A stretch of DNA of 56,351 bases from Melioribacter sp051488665 (GTDB lineage Bacteria; Bacteroidota; Ignavibacteria; Ignavibacteriales; Melioribacteraceae): NCBI RefSeq assembly GCF_051488665.1, contig NZ_JBPSEG010000016.1:1-56351 (forward strand), in the 5' to 3' direction. Both the position numbers and the translations under genes were made by a program. A model generated the notes under the pieces. The model had not been told where the DNA came from and did not search any database. It saw only the letters and a program-made list of their open reading frames with translations. Position 1 is the first letter of the stretch, and the number at the start of each line of letters is the position of its first letter. Below, piece after piece: positions 1-9,317 of the stretch.

Positions 1-112
1 TTAAAATATTACGAATAAAAAATAATAACGAAAAAAATGCTCCTGATAAAATAAATTATTTATAGTCTTCAATTTTATTAATGAACATCCACTAACAAAA
101 AGATAAATCATC

Positions 113-3100
113 ATGAAAAAAACATTATTACTAACGGCAGCGCTGCTGATTGGACTCCGGATTCAATCAACGGCTCAATATGCGTTGGGCACATTGCCCG
201 ACTGGGAAAATCCCCTTGTAATCGGAATTAATAAGGAACCCGCGCATCTCTCTTTTATTCATTATCCGGATGCGCAGACTGCTCTGGCGGACAACGGCAT
301 GGAAAGCAACTCGCCTTACTACAAATCGCTCGACGGCAAATGGAAATTCCATTGGTCAAAAAATCCTTCTGAGCGTCCCGTCGACTTTTATAAAGTCGAT
401 TACGATATTAGCGGCTGGGCTGACATCAATGTGCCGGCAAGCTGGCAGATGGAAGGTTTCGGCACGGCTATCTATCTAAATGAAAAATATCCGTTTCACC
501 CCGAACGTCCTGTAAATCCTCCGCTGATACCCGAAGGCTATAATCCCGTCGGTTCGTATAAAACCGTCTTCGAAGTTCCTTCGAATTGGGACGGACGAAA
601 TGTTTATATCCACTTCGGCGGAGTAAAAAGCGCTTTTTATATCTGGGTTAACGGCAAAAAAGTAGGCTACAGCCAGGGAAGTATGACTCCCGCCGAGTTC
701 GATATTACGCCTTATATACAAAAGGGAAAAAATCAGCTGGCGGTCGAAGTCTATCGCTGGTCCGACGGCTCTTATCTTGAAGACCAGGATATGTGGCGAT
801 TCAGCGGCATCTTCAGGAGCGTTTATCTCTATTCGGCTCCGAAAGTTCATCTGCTCGATTTCTTTATTAGAGCGAGTTTGGACGACCGCTATGAAGACGG
901 GCTTCTTCATATTACGGCTAAAGTGCGCAATACAAGCAAAGAAAATATTCCGCCTGTGAAAGTTGAAGCTTTTCTGTACGATAAAAACGGCAAATTGATT
1001 AACGACAATCCCGTTGCCGAGGCATTTACGGAAACCGGAATCCCGTCGGGGATGCTTACTGTCGCAGAATTAAAAACTAAAATTAACAATCCGGAAAAAT
1101 GGACGGCTGAAACTCCGAATTTGTATACCGTCGTTCTGGTTTTGAAAGACAATTCCGGAAAGATTATCGAAACTGCAAAATCGACAACCGGCTTCCGGAC
1201 GGTTGAAATAAAAGACGGTATGCTTCTCGTAAACGGCGTTCCCGTAAAATTAAAAGGCACAAACATTCACGACCACGACCCGTATCACGGCAGAGCGGTC
1301 GATTATAAGTGGATTGAAAAAGATATTATTTTAATGAAGCAAAGCAACATGAACGCAGTCAGGTTTTCTCATTATCCTCACGACCCGCGTTATTACGAAT
1401 TGTGCGACAAATACGGATTGTATGTAATTGACGAAGCCAATCTGGAAACGCACGGCATTTCATTCCGTCGTAATTTACTGCCCGGCAGCGACCCGCTCTG
1501 GACAAATGCCGTTCTCGAAAGAGCCAAAAGAATGGTGGAAACAAATAAAAATCATCCTTCGGTTATTATCTGGTCGCTCGGAAACGAAGCCGGTCACGGA
1601 GAAAATTTCGAAATAATGGCTTCTTATATTCGCGCCGTAGATCCTTCCAGACCGATTCATTATCAACACATGAACGAAGTAGCCGATATGGACAGTTATA
1701 TGTATCCTACGCCGGAACAGCTCGAGCGGATTGCCGTATCGACTACAAGACCGGTCATCATGTGCGAATACGCTCACGCTATGGGTAACTCCGCAGGCAA
1801 TCTGGAAATCTATTGGGACATTATTAACAGGCACAAAAATATTATCGGAGGATTTATCTGGGACTGGGTTGACCAGGGCTTGTTTAAAAAAGACAAGAAC
1901 GGAAAAATGTTCTGGGCATACGGCGGCGATATGGGCGATGCGGTTAACGACGCAAACTTTTGCATTAACGGTATAATTCAACCCGACAGAAAACCCGAGC
2001 CGGAATATTTCGAAGTAAAGCATATTTATCAATACGTCGATTTTATTCCTACGGATTTGAATAATGGCGAACTGATTATAGCTAACAAGTTCAATCATTC
2101 CGACTTGAGCAATTACGAATTGAGATGGGAATTAAAGGAAAACGGCAGAACTCTTCAATCGGGAGTAATCGATACGCTTAAAACGCCGGCGGGCAAATGG
2201 ACGCGTATTGATTTGCCGCTTCAAAAACCCAAACTTGCCGCCGGATGCGATTATTGGCTGAATTTGAGTTTGCATTTGAAAAGCGCGACTATTTGGGCAG
2301 ATAAAGGATTTAAAGTAGCCTGGAAACAATTCGAGATGCCTTGGGCTGCGCCTCCTGCTCCGCTAAAAAATATTGCCGCTTCACAAAAAATTACTTATGA
2401 CCAATCCGACGATAAGATTACTGTTAAAGGCGGCGAATTCGAATTGTCCGTCGATAAAAAGACCGGCTCTGTAATCGAATATAAAAACAAGGGCGAAGTA
2501 TTAATTAATTCTCCTTTGGAGCCGAATTTCTGGCGAGCTCTTACCGATAACGATAAAGCGGGATTCAGAGACGAGCTCAACCCGTGGAAAGACGCTGCTA
2601 AAAATAGAAAGATAAAAGACGTAAAAATTACTCCGTCAGGTGAAAACAAATTGATCATTTCCGTTGATGGCGCTTTGGGTCTCGGGGAATCTGTTTGGAG
2701 TGCGGTTTATACGATTTACGGCGACGGTACGGTCGCAGTTAAACAAAAATTTATTCCCGTCGGGGATGTTCCGGAAAATATTCCTAAAATCGGCGCGGAA
2801 TTGGGAATTCCTTCAAAATACGGTAAAGTGACCTGGTACGGCAGAGGACCGTGGGAAAATTATGTCGACAGGGAAACGGGCGCGAACATCGATGTCTATT
2901 CCTGCCCGATCGATTCGTTCCTGACAAATTATGTGCGCCCGCAGGAAAACGGCAATAGAAACGACGTCCGGTGGGCTGCATTTACGGATGAAAGCGGGAA
3001 CGGCGTTCTATTCGTCGGAGCCAAGCCGTTCAGTCTGAGCGCATGGAACTATTCACTCGAAGACCTTGAAAAGGCAAAACATATCAACGATTTGCCAAAG

Positions 3101-3295
3101 CGCGATTTTATAACCGTTAACATAGACCACAAGCAAATGGGCGTCGGCGGAATCAACACATGGAGCCGGGTGGCAAGACCGTTAGAGCAATTCTGTATTC
3201 CGTCGAATAAAACTTATGAATACGAATTTTATTTTATGCCTTATTCTCAGGGTATGGGCAATTTAGATTCAGTTTCCCGATTCAGACTCGAGTAA
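113..3295 (+). CDS. GH2 beta-galactosidase, LacZ type, secreted
   Basis: Hydrolyses terminal beta-galactosides, here probably galacto-oligosaccharides released from galactan. The 1060 residues begin with a signal peptide (MKKTLLLTAALL, cleavage near STAQ), so it acts in the periplasm or outside the cell. Order seen: GH2 sugar-binding domain (about 50-220), Ig-like domain (220-330), TIM barrel (about 340-630), and a C-terminal Bgal small-chain domain (about 770-1055), the full LacZ layout. Catalytic residues are visible: acid/base E492 in SLGNEAGHG and nucleophile E552 in MCEYAHAMGNS. The start follows an AT-rich leader without a strong Shine-Dalgarno. It is the first gene of a run of five glycoside hydrolases on the same strand. 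Family call is firm; exact substrate is inferred from the neighbours. Confidence 0.95.
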   Translation: MKKTLLLTAALLIGLRIQSTAQYALGTLPDWENPLVIGINKEPAHLSFIHYPDAQTALADNGMESNSPYYKSLDGKWKFHWSKNPSERPVDFYKVDYDISGWADINVPASWQMEGFGTAIYLNEKYPFHPERPVNPPLIPEGYNPVGSYKTVFEVPSNWDGRNVYIHFGGVKSAFYIWVNGKKVGYSQGSMTPAEFDITPYIQKGKNQLAVEVYRWSDGSYLEDQDMWRFSGIFRSVYLYSAPKVHLLDFFIRASLDDRYEDGLLHITAKVRNTSKENIPPVKVEAFLYDKNGKLINDNPVAEAFTETGIPSGMLTVAELKTKINNPEKWTAETPNLYTVVLVLKDNSGKIIETAKSTTGFRTVEIKDGMLLVNGVPVKLKGTNIHDHDPYHGRAVDYKWIEKDIILMKQSNMNAVRFSHYPHDPRYYELCDKYGLYVIDEANLETHGISFRRNLLPGSDPLWTNAVLERAKRMVETNKNHPSVIIWSLGNEAGHGENFEIMASYIRAVDPSRPIHYQHMNEVADMDSYMYPTPEQLERIAVSTTRPVIMCEYAHAMGNSAGNLEIYWDIINRHKNIIGGFIWDWVDQGLFKKDKNGKMFWAYGGDMGDAVNDANFCINGIIQPDRKPEPEYFEVKHIYQYVDFIPTDLNNGELIIANKFNHSDLSNYELRWELKENGRTLQSGVIDTLKTPAGKWTRIDLPLQKPKLAAGCDYWLNLSLHLKSATIWADKGFKVAWKQFEMPWAAPPAPLKNIAASQKITYDQSDDKITVKGGEFELSVDKKTGSVIEYKNKGEVLINSPLEPNFWRALTDNDKAGFRDELNPWKDAAKNRKIKDVKITPSGENKLIISVDGALGLGESVWSAVYTIYGDGTVAVKQKFIPVGDVPENIPKIGAELGIPSKYGKVTWYGRGPWENYVDRETGANIDVYSCPIDSFLTNYVRPQENGNRNDVRWAAFTDESGNGVLFVGAKPFSLSAWNYSLEDLEKAKHINDLPKRDFITVNIDHKQMGVGGINTWSRVARPLEQFCIPSNKTYEYEFYFMPYSQGMGNLDSVSRFRLE

Positions 3296-3337
3296 TAGCG
3301 GCGTTATAAATAATTTTTCAGCTTCATATGCCTCCAT

Positions 3338-3382
3338 GCCTTAACGGTCTGCCGCTATTCAAAACGCGGCTGCCGTTAAGGC
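3338..3382. promoter_or_regulatory. Strong imperfect inverted repeat between two glycosidase genes
   Basis: GCCTTAACGG (3338-3347) and CCGTTAAGGC (3373-3382) are a perfect 10-bp inverted repeat, with an inner CCGC/GCGG pair that extends the stem. It lies 33 bp before the GGGAGG ribosome-binding site of the next gene. It could be a terminator/attenuator, an mRNA-stability hairpin that sets expression between the two genes, or an operator dyad. No long T-run follows, so a simple terminator is not clearly supported. Confidence 0.5.
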
Positions 3383-3415
3383 TTAATATTATAATCACAC
3401 GGGAGGAATTAAACC

Positions 3416-5569
3416 ATGAAGTTAAATATCCGTTACTTTCTTGCGTTGTTCTTTATTTCAACGGTTTCGCTTTTTTCGCAAGACGATGATTCGAAAAATC
3501 GGATTCAATTGTTTGACCTCAATACAATAGCCGAAAGAAATTTAAACTGCGCTCTTATTATGGAAAATACGGACGCAGGCAAAAAATATTTGGAAGTAAA
3601 ACCGATCGAAAACAACGCCGGATTGGTAATCTGGGAAAAAGGAGATTTTCCAGACTGGGCAAAAGCCAGATATCTTGTTATTGAAATTCTGGGCGGTAAC
3701 GATTATGGCGGAACGATTAATATTGAGTTTTATAAAGAGGCGGGAAAATCCGCCGCGGAAAAGATTATTTTACAGAGCGGCGAAGTGAAATTGAAAGACA
3801 AGAACGCGCCATGGTTTTCTTCTCTAATGGGAATTCTTCCTCGTTTAAGAACAAAAATAGTTTTTCCGTTAAGCTATCTCGACGCGCAAACTCTGTTTGT
3901 CGAGCGTTTTCCGCGCCAATTAAAAGGCACAATTAACGGCAACCGCTTCTATCCCGACGATATAACCAAAGTCGTTCTGCGTTTCGGTCCCTGCTTTGAA
4001 CCTTATTTTAAACCGGTTTATAATCTATTCTCCGTTTATTTGAGCGATGAAAAGCCGGAACCATGCCTTCCCTTGAATAAACCCGTAATCGATAAATTCG
4101 GTCAGTGGACGCTGAAGGATTGGAAAGGCAAAATTAATAATGAAAAGGAATTAATCCGTAAACAAAACGAATTGAAAAATGATTTGAAGGAAGTCAATCT
4201 GCCGGAAAGTTGGAGTAAATACGGCGGGTGGAAAGAAAAAAAATTCAAAGCTACGGGTTTTTTCAGAACTCAACACGACGGCAAACGATGGTGGTTGGTT
4301 GACCCGGAAGGTTATGCGTTTTTAAGCGTCGGAGTGGATTGTATCAGAAAAACTTCAGCCGGTCCCGTAGAAGGCATTGAAGATTTGTTCGAATGGCTTC
4401 CGGGAGAAGACGACCCCGAAGCTTCTGCGCTTTTTAATAACCGCGACGGAAAGAAATATATGGATTTTTACGTATCCAATCTTATCCGCGTTTTCGGCAA
4501 AGATTGGGAAAAAGAATGGGAATCCGTTACCGCGGGTTTACTGAAAAAATTCAGGTTCAATACAATCGGCAATTGGTCCGATATTGAATACGCTAAGAAA
4601 ATTAAAATTCCTTATGTATTGCCGCTTCGAAACTTTCCGTCTACCGATATATTGCTCTACAGGGATTTTCCCGATGTCTTTTCGAAGGAATATGAAGTCA
4701 ATTCGGAAGAGTTTGCCCGTCAGCTTGCCGATTATAAAAACGACCCGTATTTGATCGGATATTTTTTGCGAAACGAACCGCATTGGGCGTTCGGATATCA
4801 TAATCTTGCCTTTGAAATGTTCGCAGTAAATCAACAATCGGCTACCAAAGAAGAATTCGTTAAATGGATAAAAGAAAAATACCGATCCGACATCTCTGCC
4901 TTTAATAAATACTGGAACTTAAATTTGAAAAATTTTTCCGAATTGAAGGAGATGACATTCAAGGATTATCCTTCGGAAACAGCCGATAAAGATTTTTATC
5001 TTTTTTCCGAAATTATGGTAAAAAAATATATCGACGTGCCGTGCGACGCAGTAGAAAAAATCGACAGCAATCATCTGAATCTCGGTATGCGTTACGCTTG
5101 GATCAGTTCCGATTTATTGTATAAAGCCGGCGAAAGATTCGATGTCTTCTCCATTAACGGATACGGATTGACGCCTCCTCCGACATCCGAAATAGCCGAA
5201 CGAAGCGGCAAGCCGGTCATGATTGGCGAATTTCACCATGGCGCAGTCGACAGAGGTTTGCCCGCCACAGGTATTGTCGGCGTTTTAAGTCAAAGGAACA
5301 GAGCGGATGCCTATCGCAATTATGTCGAGCAGGGATTCGCGCGCCCCGAACTGGTCGGCATTCACTATTTCCAATGGATCGACCAGCCTTTTTACGGACG
5401 ATTCGACGGCGAAAATTATAATATCGGCGTAGTGGATATTACAAATAATCCCTATGAAGAATTGACCGGTGCAATGACTGAAACAAACAGACAAATTTAT
5501 GAAATAGGCGACGGCGCCATTAAGCCTTTTAAGAAAGATATTGTTAAAATACCGCCGATTCATTATTGA
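3416..5569 (+). CDS. GH50-like (agarase-related) clan-A glycoside hydrolase, secreted
   Basis: 717 residues with a signal peptide (MKLNIRYFLALFFIST, then FSQ). An N-terminal beta-sandwich-like region (about 25-250) precedes a TIM barrel. The barrel entry RWWLVDPEGYAFLSVG resembles GH50 beta-agarases and relatives. Candidate acid/base is E454 in FLRNEPHWAF; candidate nucleophile is E605 in MIGEFHHGA; both have the clan GH-A strand 4/7 context. GH50 enzymes cleave beta-1,4 links in agarose, but the surrounding enzymes point to plant-type or algal galactans, so the substrate is open. A strong GGGAGG Shine-Dalgarno sits about 8 nt before the ATG. GH42 or another GH-A family remains an alternative; the general glycosidase call is solid. 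Confidence 0.75.
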   Translation: MKLNIRYFLALFFISTVSLFSQDDDSKNRIQLFDLNTIAERNLNCALIMENTDAGKKYLEVKPIENNAGLVIWEKGDFPDWAKARYLVIEILGGNDYGGTINIEFYKEAGKSAAEKIILQSGEVKLKDKNAPWFSSLMGILPRLRTKIVFPLSYLDAQTLFVERFPRQLKGTINGNRFYPDDITKVVLRFGPCFEPYFKPVYNLFSVYLSDEKPEPCLPLNKPVIDKFGQWTLKDWKGKINNEKELIRKQNELKNDLKEVNLPESWSKYGGWKEKKFKATGFFRTQHDGKRWWLVDPEGYAFLSVGVDCIRKTSAGPVEGIEDLFEWLPGEDDPEASALFNNRDGKKYMDFYVSNLIRVFGKDWEKEWESVTAGLLKKFRFNTIGNWSDIEYAKKIKIPYVLPLRNFPSTDILLYRDFPDVFSKEYEVNSEEFARQLADYKNDPYLIGYFLRNEPHWAFGYHNLAFEMFAVNQQSATKEEFVKWIKEKYRSDISAFNKYWNLNLKNFSELKEMTFKDYPSETADKDFYLFSEIMVKKYIDVPCDAVEKIDSNHLNLGMRYAWISSDLLYKAGERFDVFSINGYGLTPPPTSEIAERSGKPVMIGEFHHGAVDRGLPATGIVGVLSQRNRADAYRNYVEQGFARPELVGIHYFQWIDQPFYGRFDGENYNIGVVDITNNPYEELTGAMTETNRQIYEIGDGAIKPFKKDIVKIPPIHY

Positions 5570-5619
5570 ATCCTTTCGCTGTTTTCTTCACATCATAAAA
5601 TAATATCGGAATAAACAAA

Positions 5620-8085
5620 ATGAGAGCTCAACCAGTGTGTCTGTTGCTGTTTATTTTTTTAGCTTTAACGCCCGCTGCAAACGGACAGTATTACGACGGC
5701 GATTTGCACCGCGACGGAAAGCGAATGCTTTTCGATTTCGGCTGGAAATTTCATCCGGGAGATGTCGAAGGGGCGGAGAAATTCGATTTTAACGATTCCG
5801 ATTGGAGATTGCTGGATTTACCTCACGATTGGAGCATAGAAGGAAAAATAAACGAAAATGAGCCTGCCGGGGGCAACGGAGGCTATTATCCTACGGGTAC
5901 CGGCTGGTACAGAAAACATTTTGACATATCGGCTGAAGACCTAAAAAAAATAATATGGATTGAATTTGACGGCGTTTATATGAACAGCGATCTTTGGGTA
6001 AACGGAATGCATTTAGGGAATCGGCCCTACGGCTATTCGAGTTTTTATTATGACATTACAAAATACTTAAAAAAAGGTAATAATGTAATTGCCGTAAGGG
6101 TCGATAATTCGAAGCAACCGAATTCGCGTTGGTATACAGGTTCGGGCATTTACCGCAATGTATGGCTGATAAAGCAAGATAAATTGCATCTGGCGCATTG
6201 GGGAGTTTTTGTAACGACGCCTGAAATATCGTCTGACTCAGCTCTCGTGGATATTAAAACCAAAATCGACAATGAATACAATTCTTCTGTAGAAGCGGAG
6301 TTATTTATTGTTATCGAGGATAACGAAGGCAACGTTGTCGCTTCAGCCGAAAAGAAATTCGCCGCAAAACCGGGAGAATCTTTGACGATAAATAATAAAC
6401 TTTGGATACAACGACCAATGCTCTGGTCGGTCGATTCTCCCGATTTGTATACGTTGAAACAATCAATTTTGAAAGACGGAAAAATATCCGACGGATTAAA
6501 TACAGTCTTCGGAATAAGGAAAATTTTTTACGATGCGAATAAAGGATTTTTCTTAAACGATAAGCAGATAAAAATGAACGGCGTATGTCTTCATCACGAC
6601 GGCGGCGCCGTGGGAGCTGTTGTTCCCACGGGCGTTTGGGAATACAGACTCAAGAAATTAAAAATGATGGGTTGTAATGCAATCAGAGCGGCGCACAATC
6701 CGCCGGCTCCGGAATTTCTCGACTTATGCGACAAAATGGGATTTCTCGTCATGGACGAAGCTTTTGACGAGTGGCGCTTCGGGAAACGTAAATACGGCTA
6801 CCACATCTATTTCGATGAATGGCACGAGCGGGATTTGATTTCAATGATTCACAGAGACAGAAATCATCCTTCGATAGTTATCTGGAGCGTCGGTAATGAA
6901 GTGCCGGATCAAAAAACGGAAGAAGGAACTGAAACTCTTAAAAAGTTAACGTATATATGTCATAGCGAAGATCCCACGAGACCCGTAACTCAAGCCTGCG
7001 ATAATATTGCCGCCGACGGCGGCTCAACGGTTTTATCTTTTCTTAATGCGCTTGATATAGTCGGTTATAACTATGTAGACAGGTGGCACGAAAGACGAGA
7101 GTTGTATTACAGCATCGACAAATTGAATCATCCCGATTGGAAAATGATAGGCACGGAAAATCGATCAAATCACGGCGTCTTTCGCAGGAATTATTCGTTG
7201 GGAGACGATCCCGCAACTGTAAATCCCAATTATAATTATGATATGATCGACGCCGAACAATTATGGAAGTTTACCAAAATGCACGATTACGTTATCGGCG
7301 ATTTTATGTGGACGGGAATAGATTACCTCGGCGAAGCGCGCTGGCCCTTCAGATCGTGGAATTTCGGGGTCCTCGATTTATGCGGGTTTGAAAAAGACGG
7401 TTATTATTTTTATCAAAGCCAGTGGACAACCAAACCGATGATACATCTTTTTCCGCATTGGAATTGGGAAGGAAGAGAGGGACAAATAATACCCGTGATT
7501 TGCTATACGAATTGTAATGAAGTAGAACTTTTTTTGAACGGGAAGTCATACGGAAAAAAGCGTCTCGAATTTCCGCGCCAGGGTAATTCCGGCGCGTGGA
7601 ATAGATATGCAAATCCGGTTGTAAATCCAACTACGGCTGACCTTCATCTCCAGTGGGATATTCCTTATGAACCGGGAGTAATTAAAGCCGTCGGAATGAA
7701 AAACGGACAGGTGGTTTGCACACGGGAGCTTCGCACTGCCGGCGAGCCTTATGCTATTCGACTGACCTCCGATCGGGATACAATTTGCGTATCCGAGCGC
7801 GGCGTCGCAAATATAAAAGTCGAAGTAGTCGATAGAAATAATAAGGTTGTTCCCACTGCCGGAAACCTTATTGAATTTTCAATAAAAGGGAAAGGAAAAA
7901 TAATCGGAGTCGAAAACGGCAATCCCCTCGATCATTCGTCTTCTAAATCGAATAAACGCAAAACTTATAACGGTCTTGCTCTCGTAGTTTTGCAGGCTTT
8001 GAACGAGGAAGGCAGAATCAGCTTGACGGCTAAGTCCCAAGGATTGAAGGACGCAAACATTTCAATTGTGTCTATAAAAAAGTAG
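5620..8085 (+). CDS. GH2 beta-galactosidase with C-terminal DUF4982/Ig-like extension
   Basis: 821 residues. A signal peptide is visible (hydrophobic LLLFIFLALTPAANG). Sugar-binding jelly-roll about 40-185, Ig-like domain 185-300, TIM barrel about 305-600, then a region resembling DUF4982 (PHWNWEGREGQIIPV) and a final Ig-like domain. Acid/base E427 in WSVGNEVPD and nucleophile E513 in GTENRSNHG. This is the compact GH2 type common in Bacteroidota polysaccharide loci, distinct from the LacZ type encoded at 113-3295. Such enzymes are beta-galactosidases or less often beta-glucuronidases or beta-mannosidases; context favours galactose. Gap to the previous gene is 50 bp, consistent with co-transcription. 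Confidence 0.9.
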   Translation: MRAQPVCLLLFIFLALTPAANGQYYDGDLHRDGKRMLFDFGWKFHPGDVEGAEKFDFNDSDWRLLDLPHDWSIEGKINENEPAGGNGGYYPTGTGWYRKHFDISAEDLKKIIWIEFDGVYMNSDLWVNGMHLGNRPYGYSSFYYDITKYLKKGNNVIAVRVDNSKQPNSRWYTGSGIYRNVWLIKQDKLHLAHWGVFVTTPEISSDSALVDIKTKIDNEYNSSVEAELFIVIEDNEGNVVASAEKKFAAKPGESLTINNKLWIQRPMLWSVDSPDLYTLKQSILKDGKISDGLNTVFGIRKIFYDANKGFFLNDKQIKMNGVCLHHDGGAVGAVVPTGVWEYRLKKLKMMGCNAIRAAHNPPAPEFLDLCDKMGFLVMDEAFDEWRFGKRKYGYHIYFDEWHERDLISMIHRDRNHPSIVIWSVGNEVPDQKTEEGTETLKKLTYICHSEDPTRPVTQACDNIAADGGSTVLSFLNALDIVGYNYVDRWHERRELYYSIDKLNHPDWKMIGTENRSNHGVFRRNYSLGDDPATVNPNYNYDMIDAEQLWKFTKMHDYVIGDFMWTGIDYLGEARWPFRSWNFGVLDLCGFEKDGYYFYQSQWTTKPMIHLFPHWNWEGREGQIIPVICYTNCNEVELFLNGKSYGKKRLEFPRQGNSGAWNRYANPVVNPTTADLHLQWDIPYEPGVIKAVGMKNGQVVCTRELRTAGEPYAIRLTSDRDTICVSERGVANIKVEVVDRNNKVVPTAGNLIEFSIKGKGKIIGVENGNPLDHSSSKSNKRKTYNGLALVVLQALNEEGRISLTAKSQGLKDANISIVSIKK

Positions 8086-8106
8086 ATAAATCAAAAGGGG
8101 AATTAT

Positions 8107-9255
8107 ATGAGTGATACAAAAGTCAATTTCATCTTTGCGGTTTTGTTCTCTGTCGCGTTAGCATGCGGTTTGTTTGCGCAGGAAGCGAAAGTTTATAATA
8201 GTTTCCATCCGGGAGATTTGTGGCTGGATAACAATGGCATTCATATTAACGCTCACGGAGGCGGGATTTTATTTCGGGATGGAAGCTACTATTGGTTCGG
8301 CGAACATAAAATTTCGGGCAGACAGGGCAACAAAGCTCAGGTAGGAGTCCATTGTTACTCGTCGACCGATCTTTACAATTGGAAGGACGAGGGCATTGCT
8401 CTTTCGGTCGATACCACTGACGAAAATTCGGAAATAACAAAAGGATGCGTTATTGAACGCCCGAAAGTTGTATTCAATGAAAAGACGAAAAAATACGTTA
8501 TGTGGTTTCATCTCGAATTAAAAGGGCAAGGATATTCGGCTGCTCGTTGCGGAGTTGCCGTCTCGGATAATGTTACCGGACCGTATCAATATTTACGTTC
8601 GTACAGACCCAATCCGAATAAATGGCCTGTCAATGCAACAGAAAAAGATACTACAATTCCCGAAGGCGGGGATACTACATTGTTAAAACTAAGCGGAAAC
8701 GAAAGAGCGGCTGCCGGTTACTATCTTAGAAGGGATTATCCTTTCGGACAGATGTCGCGGGATATGACGGTTTTTGTGGACGACGACGGTAAAGCTTATT
8801 TGATTTATGCATCGGAAGAAAACTATACAATGCATATTGCGGAATTATCGCCGGATTATACTTCTTTTACGGGTAAATGGTATCGTTTATTTCCCGGCGG
8901 GCACCGGGAAGCTCCCGCCATTTTTAAAAGAAACGGAATATATTATTTAATTACATCCGGATGCACCGGCTGGGCTCCGAATGCGGCGCGTTTTGCGGTT
9001 GCGCCTTCTCTGTTCGGACCATGGGAAGAGAAAGGAAATCCGTGCATTGGAAAAGAGAGCGAAATTACTTTTAATTCCCAGAGCGCTTTTGTTCTTCCGG
9101 TTAGAAACAAAAAAGATGCATTTATTTTTATGGCCGACCGTTGGAAGCCCGAAAATCCCATCGACGGAAGATATGTCTGGCTGCCGATTGAATTTATCGA
9201 TGACGGAATTCGTATTCAATGGAGCGATGAATGGAGCCTGGATTTTTTCGATTAG
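8107..9255 (+). CDS. GH43 exo-beta-1,3-galactanase-like protein (subfamily 24/34 type)
   Basis: 382 residues with a signal peptide (FIFAVLFSVALACGLFAQ) and one five-bladed propeller domain. The first blade reads INAHGGGILFRDGSYYWFGE, like exo-beta-1,3-galactanases of GH43 subfamily 24, and lacks the Asp general base of ordinary GH43 enzymes. Blade 3 carries SRDMTVFVDDDGKAYLIY, the proton donor is probably E268 in HREAPAIF, and Q325 in FNSQSAFVLP sits where subfamily-24 enzymes use a Gln as base. The expected activity is release of galactose from the beta-1,3-galactan backbone of arabinogalactan. No extra binding module is present. Spacing of 21 bp and an AAAAGGGG ribosome-binding site place it in the same transcript as the GH2 gene before it. 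Confidence 0.8.
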   Translation: MSDTKVNFIFAVLFSVALACGLFAQEAKVYNSFHPGDLWLDNNGIHINAHGGGILFRDGSYYWFGEHKISGRQGNKAQVGVHCYSSTDLYNWKDEGIALSVDTTDENSEITKGCVIERPKVVFNEKTKKYVMWFHLELKGQGYSAARCGVAVSDNVTGPYQYLRSYRPNPNKWPVNATEKDTTIPEGGDTTLLKLSGNERAAAGYYLRRDYPFGQMSRDMTVFVDDDGKAYLIYASEENYTMHIAELSPDYTSFTGKWYRLFPGGHREAPAIFKRNGIYYLITSGCTGWAPNAARFAVAPSLFGPWEEKGNPCIGKESEITFNSQSAFVLPVRNKKDAFIFMADRWKPENPIDGRYVWLPIEFIDDGIRIQWSDEWSLDFFD

Positions 9256-9317
9256 TAATACGCGAGAGCCTCGCTCAAAAAAAACTAAATAAAATTAACT
9301 ATTAAGGAATATATAAC

